From contig NZ_JAPFBJ010000002.1 of NCBI RefSeq assembly GCF_030867385.1, forward strand, positions 597,001 to 661,000: a stretch of 64,000 nucleotides of DNA, given 5' to 3'. A program made the position numbers and the translations under genes. This DNA is from Sphingobium sp. DEHP117 (GTDB lineage: Bacteria; Pseudomonadota; Alphaproteobacteria; Sphingomonadales; Sphingomonadaceae). Below, one piece after another: positions 47,241-56,397 of this stretch (position 1 is its first letter; the number at the start of each line of letters is the position of its first letter). The notes under the pieces were generated by a model. That model saw only the letters and a list, made by a program, of their open reading frames with translations. It was not told the origin of the DNA and ran no database searches.

Positions 47241-48120
47241 GTTCGTCGCCACCTTAGTCGCTCAAGGCTCGTTGGGGCAGGGGGATATTGCCGAAGCGGC
47301 AGACCGGGTGGCAGCGACCGGCGCGCGCGTGGCCGAGCGCATCGAGGTCGACCCAGGTACGGCGGCGGATATACTGTTCGAGGGCGATGCGAAGGCGGTG
47401 CGCGCCGCGCTGCAGGCGCTGCCGGGCACGATCGACGTAATCGTGCAAGAGCATACCACGCGGGAAAAGAAGCTGCTGGTGGCGGACATGGACTCGACGA
47501 TGATCACCATCGAGTGCATCGACGAGCTGGCCGATTATGCCGGGATCAAGCCTCAGATCGCGGAGGTGACGGAGCGGGCGATGCGCGGCGAGCTGGACTT
47601 CGCCGAAGCGCTGAAGGCACGCGTCGCGCTGCTCGCCGGTCTCGATGAGGCGATGATCGAGCGCTGCCGTGCGGAGCGTGTGAAGCTGATGCCCGGTGCG
47701 AAGGCGCTGATCCAGACACTCCGCGCGCGAGGATGCCATACTATATTGGTCTCCGGCGGCTTCACCCGCTTTGCCGAACCAGTGGCGGCCGAGATTGGCT
47801 TTCACAAGGTGGTGGCGAATGTGCTCGACATCGCGGGCGGCGCGCTCAGTGGCACGGTGCAATTCCCGATCGTCGATTCCGCGCGCAAGCAGGCGGAGCT
47901 GGAGGGCGCGCTCAGGGAGCTGAGCATCGACCCCGCGCGCAGCATCGCGATTGGCGACGGCGCCAACGACATCCCGATGATAGAGGCGGCGGGGCTGGGC
48001 GTAGCCTATCACGCCAAGGAAAAGACCCGCGCCGCCGCTGACGCGGAGATTCGCCATGGCGACCTCTCCGCGTTGCTCTATGCGGCAGGCATTGCGCGCA
48101 AGGATTGGGTGGCGGGCTGA
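47239..48120 (+). CDS. serB: Phosphoserine phosphatase
   Basis: The 293-residue HAD-family enzyme performs the last step of serine synthesis. It has an N-terminal ACT-like domain (about 1-75), then motif [16 protein letters not shown] near residue 82, SGGFT for motif II and [14 protein letters not shown] for the C-terminal motif. ATG 47239 starts MFVATLVAQ; a longer frame from 47110 runs opposite miaA and is rejected. GGAAGG lies upstream at 9 bases. Confidence 0.95.
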   Translation: MFVATLVAQGSLGQGDIAEAADRVAATGARVAERIEVDPGTAADILFEGDAKAVRAALQALPGTIDVIVQEHTTREKKLLVADMDSTMITIECIDELADYAGIKPQIAEVTERAMRGELDFAEALKARVALLAGLDEAMIERCRAERVKLMPGAKALIQTLRARGCHTILVSGGFTRFAEPVAAEIGFHKVVANVLDIAGGALSGTVQFPIVDSARKQAELEGALRELSIDPARSIAIGDGANDIPMIEAAGLGVAYHAKEKTRAAADAEIRHGDLSALLYAAGIARKDWVAG

Positions 48121-48144
48121 GGCGGCAATCCTGCCGCCACCGCC

Positions 48145-48885
48145 TCAGAAGTGGAATTCATACTCCAGCACAAGGCGGAGCTGGCCGTTCGTCTCATCGC
48201 GTGATTTGCCAAGCGCGAACAGATAGCCTGCCTCGATTTCCAGCTCGCCGTCTCCGGGCAGGTGCTCCAGCTCCGTGCGGACCATCGGGCCTGCGAAATG
48301 CTCGTCACGTGGGAGGAAATCCTTGGTGGTGCCGAGATTGCCGAACGCCTCCGCGCCAAACCGGAATTCGCCGAACGCTGCCCAGTCCGCCGACACCGCA
48401 TAGCCCAGCTCGACCGGCTCGCCCTTTTCCAGTTCCTTGCCGAACTTGAGGTTCAGGCGCGCGTCGAACGGACCTTTGGTATGTTGCAGCAGCAGCTTGG
48501 CCTCGATCTCGTCCGCGCCATGGCGCACCGCTTCATATTCGCCATAGAGCGCGATATCGAGGCCGAGCGAATCGACGCGGCCGATATGGCCGATGGTTTC
48601 GATCGAATAGGCTTCCACCTTGCGGCTCTCATGCGGCTCGCGCTCGGTTTCGACGAGAACTCCGGCGAGGAAATTGTCGGTAAAGCCGTGCGATAGCTCC
48701 AGCACCGCCGCGTCCTCGCCGTCCGCCGCATCGCCGGACAGGCGCCCATAGCGCATCTCTACTTCGGTGACGCCTTTTTCAATGCGCGCGCCGTAAACCT
48801 TTCCGCCCAGCCCCGGCGCGGCGGCCGCAGGCGTCGCCAAGGCCGCGCACAGCGCAACCGCGCTCAAAAACGCATATTTTTTCAT
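48145..48885 (-). CDS. Exported protein of unknown function, probably outer membrane
   Basis: The 246-residue protein has a signal peptide (MKKYAFLSAVALCAALATPAAA). The mature part is alternating, acidic and beta-rich, with a Phe end (LRLVLEYEFHF) typical of outer-membrane barrels. It does not resemble a named porin that I can recognise. ATG 48885 is chosen because the signal peptide starts there; the frame extends 9 codons. It converges with serB. Confidence 0.7.
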   Translation of the reverse strand: MKKYAFLSAVALCAALATPAAAAPGLGGKVYGARIEKGVTEVEMRYGRLSGDAADGEDAAVLELSHGFTDNFLAGVLVETEREPHESRKVEAYSIETIGHIGRVDSLGLDIALYGEYEAVRHGADEIEAKLLLQHTKGPFDARLNLKFGKELEKGEPVELGYAVSADWAAFGEFRFGAEAFGNLGTTKDFLPRDEHFAGPMVRTELEHLPGDGELEIEAGYLFALGKSRDETNGQLRLVLEYEFHF

Positions 48886-48975
48886 TGAGTCCCCCTTTGC
48901 GGGGACGCTCACTAATGAAAAACATTCGCATTAGCAAGCGCAATTAGGAATAAGTCGCAATAGCGTTATTGCGGA

Positions 48976-49968
48976 TCAGCGCGGCTTGACGATACAGTCG
49001 GCTCCGGCTGCTTTTACCTTGCCACACAGCGCATCCGCCTCCGCGCGGGTCGTCAACGACCCCGCCAACAGGCGCGTCATTGCCCCGGCCGGTTCGAGGC
49101 GATGCGGCGCGGCGGCGAGTGCGGGTATTTTGGCCGTAAGCGTCTTCCATTGCGCCTGCGCGCGCGCGGTCTCGCCGAATGCGCCGAGCTGGACCTGCCA
49201 TCCGCCGGAGACAGGCGCGGGCTTTGCCGCGGGTGCTGGCGCAGATGCTGGCGCTTGTGACGGTGCTGAAACCGGCGACGGTGCGGGCTGGGAGGGCGGC
49301 AGGGTCGCGCTGCGAATGGGCTTGGTGCTCGGCGCCGGCCGCAAGATAGGCTGCGGAGCAGAGGGTGACGATGCAGCGACAGCCGCACCCGCCGCCCGCG
49401 CCTTGCGCGCCTCCATCGCGGCTGCCAGCGCGAGGCCATCGCGGCGCTGATGTTCGGGAATATAGCGGTCCATCTGCGCCAGCGCCGCCGACGCCTGTTC
49501 CACGCCCGATGCCGAGGCGCGGGTCATCAGCGCATAGGCGCGCATCCAGTCCCTCGGCAGCAGGTCACCGTTGAACAAGGCGATGCCCACCAGATATTGC
49601 GCGCGCGCCTCACCCCGATCGGCAGAGCGCAGCAAGCTGGGCATGGCCTCCGCCCGGCGGTTCTGCTGATAGAGCAGCAATCCATAGGCGTCTTCGGCTT
49701 GGCTATGGCCTTGCGCGGCGGCCTTGCGATACCATTCGAGTGCGGTGTTCGGATCCTGCGGCACGCCCCGACCCATCTTGTAGGCCTGGCCGAGGTTGAA
49801 CTGCGCATCGGCATCGCCCGCCTCGGCTAGCGGCAGCCAGACTTTCATCGCGCGCGCATAATCTCCCTGCGCCCAGGCATCGACGCCTGCCTTCGTGTCT
49901 GCCTGGGCCGAAGGCGCGGCAGCCAACAGCGCTATTCCCGCCAGCGCCCCGCAAATCCTGTGTCTCAT
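48976..49968 (-). CDS. Sel1-repeat and SPOR domain protein
   Basis: The 330-residue exported protein has a signal peptide (to about residue 24, PSAQA-D), Sel1/TPR-like repeats (about 30-180, including ADAQFNLGQAYKMGRGVPQD), a Pro/Ala-rich linker (about 185-255) and a C-terminal SPOR domain starting GGWQVQLGAFGE. SPOR domains bind denuded septal peptidoglycan, so a role in cell division or the envelope is likely. It is divergent from the ParA operon, whose last gene also has a SPOR domain. Confidence 0.88.
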   Translation of the reverse strand: MRHRICGALAGIALLAAAPSAQADTKAGVDAWAQGDYARAMKVWLPLAEAGDADAQFNLGQAYKMGRGVPQDPNTALEWYRKAAAQGHSQAEDAYGLLLYQQNRRAEAMPSLLRSADRGEARAQYLVGIALFNGDLLPRDWMRAYALMTRASASGVEQASAALAQMDRYIPEHQRRDGLALAAAMEARKARAAGAAVAASSPSAPQPILRPAPSTKPIRSATLPPSQPAPSPVSAPSQAPASAPAPAAKPAPVSGGWQVQLGAFGETARAQAQWKTLTAKIPALAAAPHRLEPAGAMTRLLAGSLTTRAEADALCGKVKAAGADCIVKPR

Positions 49969-50200
49969 AGTCCGTTCCCACTCGCGCGGCATTTCCGGCC
50001 TGCGCGCTCCGGGCGCTATCATGCCCGCAAAATGGTGGAAACTGCGTTAATCGTAAACTCTTGCTCAGGGGGAGTGGGAGGTCAGCAAAATTCCGCACTT
50101 TCGTGGATTTTGAGAGGGACTCCCCAGCCGTCGAATTAACAGAATGTTAGGACGTCGCCAGTTACCCTCCCGCACGACTACATCCATCCGGGGGAATTGC

Positions 50201-50908
50201 GTGCGCGTATTGGCTTTGGCTTCGCAAAAGGGCGGTTCGGGCAAGACGACCTTGTCCGGCCATCTCGCCGTGCAGGCGGAACTTGCAGGCGCCGGGCCGG
50301 TCGTGCTGATAGACATCGACCCGCAGGGCTCGCTCGCCGACTGGTGGAACGAGCGCGAGGCCGGCGCGCCCGCCTTTGCCGAGACCACGGTTGCGCGGCT
50401 GGCGCATGACCTCGAAACGCTGCGCGCGCAGGGTTTCAAGCTCGCCATCATCGACACGCCGCCCGCCATCACGATGGCGATCCAGAGCGTGATCTCCGTC
50501 GCCGAGCTCATCGTCATCCCCACGCGCCCCAGCCCGCATGATCTGCGCGCCGTCGGCGCCACGGTCGATCTGTGCGAGCGCGCGGGCAAGCCGCTGATCT
50601 TTGTCGTCAACGCGGGAACGCCCAAGGCGCGCATCACGCAAGAGGCCGCCATCGCCCTTTCCCAGCACGGCACCGTCGCGCCGGTGGTGGTGCACCAGCG
50701 CACGGATTTCGCCGCCAGCATGATCGACGGGCGCACGGTGATGGAGGTCAATCCCGGCAGCCGCTCCGCGCAGGAGATCGAGCAGCTTTGGGGCTATATC
50801 TCCGACCGGCTGGAGAAAAATTTCCGCCGCACCGTCTTCTCGGTGCCCGGCCCCGCTGCGATGGCGCGCCCCGCCGCCGGCTTCGGCCGCCGCACGGTCA
50901 GCCAGTAA
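50201..50908 (+). CDS. ParA-family ATPase
   Basis: The 235-residue protein has a deviant Walker A motif ASQKGGSGKTT and Asp-containing IDIDPQGSLADWW. There is no N-terminal helix-turn-helix domain, unlike plasmid ParA of type Ia. GTG 50201 (VRVLALASQKGG) is the likely start; the frame extends 19 codons further. It is followed by a probable ribbon-helix-helix protein and a TPR-SPOR lipoprotein. No ParB or parS is visible, so this looks like an orphan ParA system for cargo positioning rather than chromosome segregation. Confidence 0.88.
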   Translation: MRVLALASQKGGSGKTTLSGHLAVQAELAGAGPVVLIDIDPQGSLADWWNEREAGAPAFAETTVARLAHDLETLRAQGFKLAIIDTPPAITMAIQSVISVAELIVIPTRPSPHDLRAVGATVDLCERAGKPLIFVVNAGTPKARITQEAAIALSQHGTVAPVVVHQRTDFAASMIDGRTVMEVNPGSRSAQEIEQLWGYISDRLEKNFRRTVFSVPGPAAMARPAAGFGRRTVSQ

Positions 50909-50919
50909 GGAGCGAAGGC

Positions 50920-51441
50920 ATGATCGAACCCAAGCCTTTCGCTTCGCTCACCTCCGGCCTGCTCGCCCGCAAGGGCGCGGCCCGCCCGGCGATGCGCCGC
51001 TATATTCCCGGTGGAGACAAGCCCAGCCTGCCGCTGTCTGTACAGGAGGATCTGGGCTGGAACGACATGGGCGAGGAAGCCGCTGCGCCCGCCCCACTGA
51101 CGATGATCCGCGAAGATTTGCCTCAACCCGAAGCGAAGACCGTCACGCCCGAAATCGTGAAGCAGCAGGAGCTGCTGGTAGAGCAGATGGCCGAACCCGA
51201 AGCGCGCGAGCCATGGGTGCCGATGGCGACAGTGCGCCCGCGTGGCGCCAAGGCGGCGTTCACGCTGCGGCTCGACCCGGAGCGTCATCTGCGCCTGCGC
51301 CTTGCCTGTGCCGTCAACAACCGCAGCGCGCAACAGATCGTCACACAGGCGCTTGACGCCTTTCTCAACAGCCAGCCCGAGCTTGAGGCGCTGGCGCAAC
51401 AGGTGCCGGGGACCGACGGCACCAATCCCGTTAGAAAGTAA
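50920..51441 (+). CDS. Putative ParA partner with ribbon-helix-helix-like C-terminus
   Basis: The 173-residue protein has a disordered, Pro/Glu-rich middle. Its C-terminal region (about 108-155) contains AAFTLRLDPERHLRLRLAC followed by NNRSAQQIVTQALDAFL, which fits a ribbon-helix-helix fold. Position directly behind ParA (11 bases) and this layout recall the small partner proteins of orphan ParA ATPases. Only domain shape and neighbours support this. Start ATG 50920 has GGAGCGA upstream. Confidence 0.65.
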   Translation: MIEPKPFASLTSGLLARKGAARPAMRRYIPGGDKPSLPLSVQEDLGWNDMGEEAAAPAPLTMIREDLPQPEAKTVTPEIVKQQELLVEQMAEPEAREPWVPMATVRPRGAKAAFTLRLDPERHLRLRLACAVNNRSAQQIVTQALDAFLNSQPELEALAQQVPGTDGTNPVRK

Positions 51442-51458
51442 TGGATGTGGGGACCACC

Positions 51459-52958
51459 ATGAAACGCGACCATAAACGCAAGGCTCTTTCCAATATCGCG
51501 GCATCGTCGTTGATCGTCGCCGCCTCGATGGTGGGCTGCACCGGCCAGGCGCTGCATACCCAGGCAGGGGCAGGCGCGGGCAAGCTCAACGCCATGGCGG
51601 ACGCGCAGGCGCGCGACGCCGAGAAGGCGCTCGCCGCCAAGGACGCCGCCAAGGCGATCCAGATTGCGGAGGCTGCGGTCGCCGCGTCGCCCAACAAGGC
51701 CGACTATCGCACGCTGCTGGGCCGCGCCTATCTGCTCGACGGGCGCTTTGCCTCGGCGCGCACCGCGTTTGAAGACGCGCTGACTCTCGGGGCAACCGAT
51801 GGGCGCACCGTCGTCAACCTCGCGCTAATCCATGTCGCGCAGGGGGACAAGACAGCCGCCCAGCGTCTGCTCAACGAACGTGTCGATCAACTCACGGCCG
51901 CCGATTACGGGCTGGCGATGGCGATGGCAGGCAACCCCGACGAAGCGATCCGCGTGCTCTCGCAGGCGATCCATGCTCCCACCGCTGGCGCAAAAGAGCG
52001 GCAGAACCTCGCTTATGCCTATGCTCTGGCCGGGCAATGGACCGAAGCGCGGCAGGTCGCCGCACTCGATCTCGCGCCAGCCGATGCCGCCAGGCGCGTG
52101 CTGGGCTGGGCGCAGGCCGCACAACCCGGTGCGGACAGCCAGCGCGTCATCGCCATGATGGGCGTCGCTCCGCGCGCGGACGATGCCGGGCTGCCGGTGC
52201 ACCTCGCGCTGGGCCAAAACCAGCCCGCGCCCGCTCAACTGGCGGAAGCTGCGCCGCCCACCCCCGCCACCGACTTCATCCCGGCGCCGATCGCCGACGA
52301 ACCCCAGGCTGACAACGCGCCCGTGGCTGCCCCTGCCCCGGCATCAGCTCCAGCCCCTGCACAAGCGCCTGTCACGACCCCGGCTCCCGCTCCCGCGCCT
52401 GCCCTTGCTGCTGCGAGCGAGGAAGAGGCCAAGGTCAGCGTGCCGGAGTTCATTCCCGCGCCGCGCACTCCCCTGCGCGTTGCCGTGGCCGCGCCAAAGG
52501 CACTGGCGGCCCCTGCTCAGCCAGCCGTCACCCCGACACCGCTCTCCCCCCTGCTGCGCGCGCCTGCGCCCAGCCCGCTGTTGAAAAACCCCGTCCCCGG
52601 CGCACGGCCTGTCGCGCTGTGGCAGCCGGTTGATTCGGCGAAAGGCTCTGCATGGGTGGTTCAGCTCGGTGCGTTTTCCTCGCCTCAGGCCGCCAAAGCG
52701 GGGTGGAATCGGGCCGTGCGCGGCAATGAGCGCCTGGGCCTTTTCCCGCAGCTCATCACGCAGGCGAATGTCAACGGCCGTAATTATCATCGCGTGGCTA
52801 TCGCCGGATTTGGCAATAAGGGCGGCGCTGACAAGCTCTGTGGTTCCATCCGCGCGGCCGGCGGCAGCTGCTTCGTCCGCCTCGGTGGGCCGGAGGCCGC
52901 GCCGGTCCATTGGGCGAAATTGAAGGTCAAGGCCCCCGCGCGCCTCGCCATGCGCTAG
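51459..52958 (+). CDS. TPR and SPOR domain lipoprotein
   Basis: The 499-residue protein has a lipobox with Cys27 (AASMVGC), TPR-like repeats (about 45-200), a long Ala/Pro-rich linker (about 235-385) and a C-terminal SPOR domain from about residue 398 (SAWVVQLGAFSS). It probably sits in the inner or outer membrane with SPOR reaching the septal wall. GGGGA precedes ATG 51459; ATG 51441, overlapping the previous stop, is an alternative. It is the third gene of the ParA operon and ends at a strong terminator. Confidence 0.85.
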   Translation: MKRDHKRKALSNIAASSLIVAASMVGCTGQALHTQAGAGAGKLNAMADAQARDAEKALAAKDAAKAIQIAEAAVAASPNKADYRTLLGRAYLLDGRFASARTAFEDALTLGATDGRTVVNLALIHVAQGDKTAAQRLLNERVDQLTAADYGLAMAMAGNPDEAIRVLSQAIHAPTAGAKERQNLAYAYALAGQWTEARQVAALDLAPADAARRVLGWAQAAQPGADSQRVIAMMGVAPRADDAGLPVHLALGQNQPAPAQLAEAAPPTPATDFIPAPIADEPQADNAPVAAPAPASAPAPAQAPVTTPAPAPAPALAAASEEEAKVSVPEFIPAPRTPLRVAVAAPKALAAPAQPAVTPTPLSPLLRAPAPSPLLKNPVPGARPVALWQPVDSAKGSAWVVQLGAFSSPQAAKAGWNRAVRGNERLGLFPQLITQANVNGRNYHRVAIAGFGNKGGADKLCGSIRAAGGSCFVRLGGPEAAPVHWAKLKVKAPARLAMR

Positions 52959-52980
52959 GCGATACTGTTCCCTCCCAAAT

Positions 52981-53009
52981 GGGGGAGCCTTCATGGCTCC
53001 CCCTTTTTT
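52981..53009 (+). terminator. Strong intrinsic terminator of the ParA operon
   Basis: GGGGGAGCC (52981-52989) pairs with GGCTCCCCC (52995-53003) with a 5-base loop, followed by six T. It overlaps the stop codon of the convergent pyrC' gene (53008-53010). The minus strand lacks a T run, so it works in one direction only. Confidence 0.9.
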
Positions 53010-54243
53010 ATCCGTAAAAGACGCCGCCCTTCATCACCCGCCTGACGCGGCCCTGAACCGGCAGCTTGTCAAACGGGGTGTTGCCCGCTGCCGCCGCCAT
53101 GCGGTTGCTGTCGACGATCCACGGCGCGTCGGGATCGACGAGGATGACGTCTGCCGGGCTTCCCGCTGCAAAGCTGCCTGCGTTCACCCCCAATATTCGC
53201 GCGGGATTGGCGGAGAGCAGCCGCATCAGCGCATTGATGCCGATCACCCCGTCACGCACCAGATTGAGCGAGAGCGCGAGCAGCGTCTCCGCGCCCGCAA
53301 CGCCCGGCGCGGCATCGGCAAAGGGCAGGCGCTTGTCCTCCGGCCCGCGCGGATCGTGGCTGGAGGTGATGACGTCTATCGTGCCATCCGCCACGGCTGC
53401 CAGTGCGGCCTTGCGATCATCTTCGGAGCGCAGTGGCGGAGAGAGGCGGGCGAAGGTGCGATAGTCGGACACCGCATTGTCTGAGAGAAACAGATGCGCG
53501 GGCGATATGCCGCAGGTGACTCGCAGGCCCTCGTTCTTTGCCGCGCGGATGAGGTCAAACCCCGCCCTGGTGGTGACGAGGCGGAAATGGATCGCCGCCC
53601 CGGTCTCGCGCACCAGCGCGATATCGCGCGCGATCGCCATCGCCTCTGCGCAGGCCGGCGCCGCCGGCAGCCCCAGCCGCGTGGCCGTCTCGCCATTGGT
53701 CGCCACGGCCCGGCCCGCCAGCCCGGCGTCCTCGGCATGCGAGATCACCGTGAGGCCGAGGCCACTGGCATAGCTGAGCACCCGGTGCATCACGCCCGAG
53801 TCCGCAATCCAGCTGCGCCCGGTGCCGACCGCCTTGGCGCCTGCCCTCTGCATCAGCCCGATCTCGGCCATCTCGGCCCCGGCAAGGCCTCGCGTCGCCG
53901 CCGCGATCGGGTGAACCCAGAAATCGGGCTTGCCGTTGCGGGTCGCCTCGCGAATGAGGCCCACATCATCGAGTAGCGAAGACTGATCGGGCATCAGCGC
54001 TGCACGCGTAATTCCACCGAAATGAAAGGCGGGCTTATCGGTCCTGAACACGCCGAGGTCGACCAGGCCCGGCGCGACGACGAGGTCGCTTGCGTCAACC
54101 ACATCGGCATCTGACGGCACATCGATTGCACCGCTTGCGAGGATGGTATCGCCCGCGATCAGCAGCGTGCCCTGGGTCGGCGCATCCTGCGCAGGGTCGG
54201 CCAGCAGCCCGCCGGTGATGGCGATCTTGGTGCCGCTCACCAT
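53008..54243 (-). CDS. Dihydroorotase-like protein without metal ligands (PyrC')
   Basis: The 411-residue protein is a cyclic amidohydrolase by fold, but where dihydroorotases have DLHVHLR it has DLGVFRT, so the HxH metal pair is absent. Later ligands are also altered. It is thus probably the inactive, structural PyrC' that stabilises aspartate carbamoyltransferase in dodecamers, as known in Pseudomonas. Its place directly after pyrB (overlap 7 bases) fits. A true dihydroorotase should be encoded elsewhere. Start ATG 54243 ([12 protein letters not shown]). Confidence 0.88.
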   Translation of the reverse strand: MVSGTKIAITGGLLADPAQDAPTQGTLLIAGDTILASGAIDVPSDADVVDASDLVVAPGLVDLGVFRTDKPAFHFGGITRAALMPDQSSLLDDVGLIREATRNGKPDFWVHPIAAATRGLAGAEMAEIGLMQRAGAKAVGTGRSWIADSGVMHRVLSYASGLGLTVISHAEDAGLAGRAVATNGETATRLGLPAAPACAEAMAIARDIALVRETGAAIHFRLVTTRAGFDLIRAAKNEGLRVTCGISPAHLFLSDNAVSDYRTFARLSPPLRSEDDRKAALAAVADGTIDVITSSHDPRGPEDKRLPFADAAPGVAGAETLLALSLNLVRDGVIGINALMRLLSANPARILGVNAGSFAAGSPADVILVDPDAPWIVDSNRMAAAAGNTPFDKLPVQGRVRRVMKGGVFYG

Positions 54244-55241
54244 CCTTCTACTCCCCTCGCGCTGCGCGTCAGCACATCCAGGCACGCCATGCGCACCGCG
54301 ACGCCCATCTCCACCTGCTCGGTAATGGCGGAGCGATTGGGGTCATCCGCCACGCCGCTGGTAATCTCCACACCCCGGTTCATCGGGCCGGGGTGCATCA
54401 CCAGCGCGTCGGGCTTGGCCTTGGCGAGGCGCTCGGGCGTGAGGCCATAGAGCGCGTGATATTCGCGCGGGCTGGGGATGAACGCGCCATCCATCCGCTC
54501 GTTCTGAAGACGCAGCATCATCACCACGTCCGCCTCGTGGAGCGCCGCATCGAAATCGGTGTAAGCGGTGGCGCCCATGCATTCGACCGCCGCGGGCATC
54601 AGTGTCGGCGGGGCAACGACGCGCACCTGCGCGCCCAAAGCGGCGAGGCAGAGCATGTTGGACCGCGCCACCCGGCTGTGCAGCACATCGCCGCAGATGG
54701 TGACGATCTGTCCCTCGATATAGCCGCGCCTGCGCCGGATCGTGAGCGCGTCCAGCAGCGCCTGCGTCGGGTGCTCGTGCCAGCCATCGCCCGCGTTCAG
54801 CACCGGGCAGTCGACCTTGTCGGCGATCAACTGCACCGCGCCGGAGCTGCCGTGGCGGATGACGATCACGTCCGCGCGCATCGCGTTCAAAGTCACCGCC
54901 GTGTCGATCAGGGTCTCGCCCTTTTTTACGCTGGAGGTCGCGGCGTGCATGTTGACCACATCCGCGCCCAGGCGCTTGCCTGCGATTTCGAAGCTGAGGA
55001 GCGTGCGCGTGCTGTTCTCGAAAAAGGCGTTGATCTGCGTGAGGCCCGCCAGCCGGTCGTCATGCTTCTGCGCCGCGCCGCGGTTGACGCCGACCCAATG
55101 CTCTGCCTCATCGAGCAGGAAGCGGATTTCCCACGGTTTCAGATGCGCGATGCTGAGGAGATGGCGATGCGGGAAAGCGTCTTTGCCCCCGGAGTTTGCG
55201 GGGCGGCTCTGGCCGGCTTGCGCGTCTGCATCGCTTGGCAT
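54237..55241 (-). CDS. pyrB: Aspartate carbamoyltransferase catalytic subunit
   Basis: The 334-residue protein makes carbamoyl aspartate in pyrimidine synthesis. Carbamoyl phosphate-binding [13 protein letters not shown] lies near residue 73 and [14 protein letters not shown] near 153. ATG 55241 ([10 protein letters not shown]) gives a normal N-terminus; the frame extends 16 codons upstream. pyrC' overlaps it at the 3' end, and no pyrI is seen. Confidence 0.95.
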   Translation of the reverse strand: MPSDADAQAGQSRPANSGGKDAFPHRHLLSIAHLKPWEIRFLLDEAEHWVGVNRGAAQKHDDRLAGLTQINAFFENSTRTLLSFEIAGKRLGADVVNMHAATSSVKKGETLIDTAVTLNAMRADVIVIRHGSSGAVQLIADKVDCPVLNAGDGWHEHPTQALLDALTIRRRRGYIEGQIVTICGDVLHSRVARSNMLCLAALGAQVRVVAPPTLMPAAVECMGATAYTDFDAALHEADVVMMLRLQNERMDGAFIPSPREYHALYGLTPERLAKAKPDALVMHPGPMNRGVEITSGVADDPNRSAITEQVEMGVAVRMACLDVLTRSARGVEGW

Positions 55242-55311
55242 GAGCCGGTGCCTTAGGGCAGGTGGGGCAGCAGGGCAAGAGCGAAGCATGATCTGTCTTG
55301 GCTATTCACAC

Positions 55312-55425
55312 CGCGTCATTCCAGCTGCATGCGCAACGCCGGATAGCGTGATCCCGGATAGCGGGATTTTGCTGGCCAAATCCTGACGGATTTGGAGAAA
55401 ATCCGCTTCCGGGATGACGATCATG
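55312..55425. repeat. REP-type palindromes between ruvX and pyrB
   Basis: CGTCATTCC at the left and GGGATGACG at the right bracket shorter hairpins with CCGGATA, GATCCCGG and AAATCC-tgac-GGATTT. This is ordinary sphingomonad intergenic REP sequence with no gene. It may separate the two transcripts. Confidence 0.55.
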
Positions 55426-55445
55426 CGAAGGGATCCTTCCGATCC

Positions 55446-55841
55446 TCAATGCATCAACGCGTCTATGGCACCCTGCAGGATATAGCTGGCGGCGAGCTTG
55501 TCGACCAGTTCGCTGCGCCGGGCGCGGCTGGTGTCAGCCTCGATCATCATGCGTGTTACGGCCTGCGTCGACCAGCGCTCGTCCCACAGCAGGATGGGCA
55601 GGCCGAGGTCCGCCATATTCTGTGCAAACGCCCTGCTTGCCTGGCTGCGCGGGCTTGCCGACCCGTCGAGATTGAGCGGCAGGCCGATGACGATGCCCTT
55701 TGCCTGTTGCTCTGCCATGAAGAGGGCGAGCGTGGCCTTGTCTTTGCTGAACTTCCCGCGTGATATCGTGTGCGCGGCGGAAGCGATGCTCCAGCCCGCA
55801 TCGCACAGCGCGAGGCCGATGGTCTTCGTCCCCACATCCAT
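55446..55841 (-). CDS. ruvX: Holliday junction resolvase-like RuvX (YqgF)
   Basis: The 131-residue protein from ATG 55841 has the RNase H-like first strand [25 protein letters not shown] and [11 protein letters not shown]. It acts in pre-16S rRNA maturation in other bacteria. Homologous sequence ([20 protein letters not shown]) continues upstream to 55901 in the same frame, but no ATG, GTG or TTG occurs before a stop. The true start may be a rare codon (ATC 55901 or CTG 55850), or the gene now starts at 55841 and has lost the first strand residues. Confidence 0.85.
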   Translation of the reverse strand: MDVGTKTIGLALCDAGWSIASAAHTISRGKFSKDKATLALFMAEQQAKGIVIGLPLNLDGSASPRSQASRAFAQNMADLGLPILLWDERWSTQAVTRMMIEADTSRARRSELVDKLAASYILQGAIDALMH

Positions 55842-55976
55842 GCCGATCAGCCGCCCGCCATGGGGTAGCGCCGCGCGAAACTCGGCCGCATGGGTGGTGA
55901 TAAGGGCGCTTGTCCCGATGATGCTTGTCCTTTTGCAGTTGCGCAGGCTCTACCAGCCGGGCTATCGGCCAATCCC

Positions 55977-56279
55977 ATGTCGATCAATAGCAGCACCGTC
56001 AAGAAAGTCGCCAGCCTTGCGCGCATCGCCGTCTCTGACGACGAGGCCGAGCGGTTGGTTCCCGAACTCAACAACATCCTCGGCTGGGTCGAGCAACTGG
56101 GGCAGGTGGATGTCTCCGGCGTGGAGCCGATGACCGCAGTGATCCCCAACGCCTTGCGCCTGCGCGACGATGTGGTGAACGCCGATCCGCTGACCGGCGG
56201 CAATGTGCGGGACAAGGTATTGGCCAATGCGCCTCAGGCCGAGCATGGCTTTTTCGCCGTGCCGAAGGTGATCGAATGA
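55977..56279 (+). CDS. gatC: Asp/Glu-tRNA amidotransferase subunit C
   Basis: The 100-residue subunit binds GatA and stabilises the GatCAB complex that converts Glu-tRNA-Gln (and Asp-tRNA-Asn) to the amide. Typical segments are [16 protein letters not shown] and [18 protein letters not shown] 55977 starts [10 protein letters not shown]; a longer frame lies opposite ruvX. It leads the operon gatC-gatA-vapB-vapC-gatB. Confidence 0.95.
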   Translation: MSINSSTVKKVASLARIAVSDDEAERLVPELNNILGWVEQLGQVDVSGVEPMTAVIPNALRLRDDVVNADPLTGGNVRDKVLANAPQAEHGFFAVPKVIE

Positions 56280-56282
56280 AAG

Positions 56283-56395
56283 CCGAAGGATTTCATTCGA
56301 TCATCGCGGACAGCGGCGTAGCCGCGACCGATCCGGGATCCAGAAACACAGACTCTATTTGGATGCCGGATCAAGTCCGGCATGACGGGCTAAAT
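56283..56395. repeat. REP-like palindrome between gatC and gatA
   Basis: TGCCGGA-tcaag-TCCGGCA (56364-56382) is followed by TGACGGG, and another hairpin lies around GACAGCGGCGTAGCCGCGACC. No gene is seen. It separates gatC from gatA by 118 bases. Confidence 0.65.
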
Positions 56396-56397
56396 CT

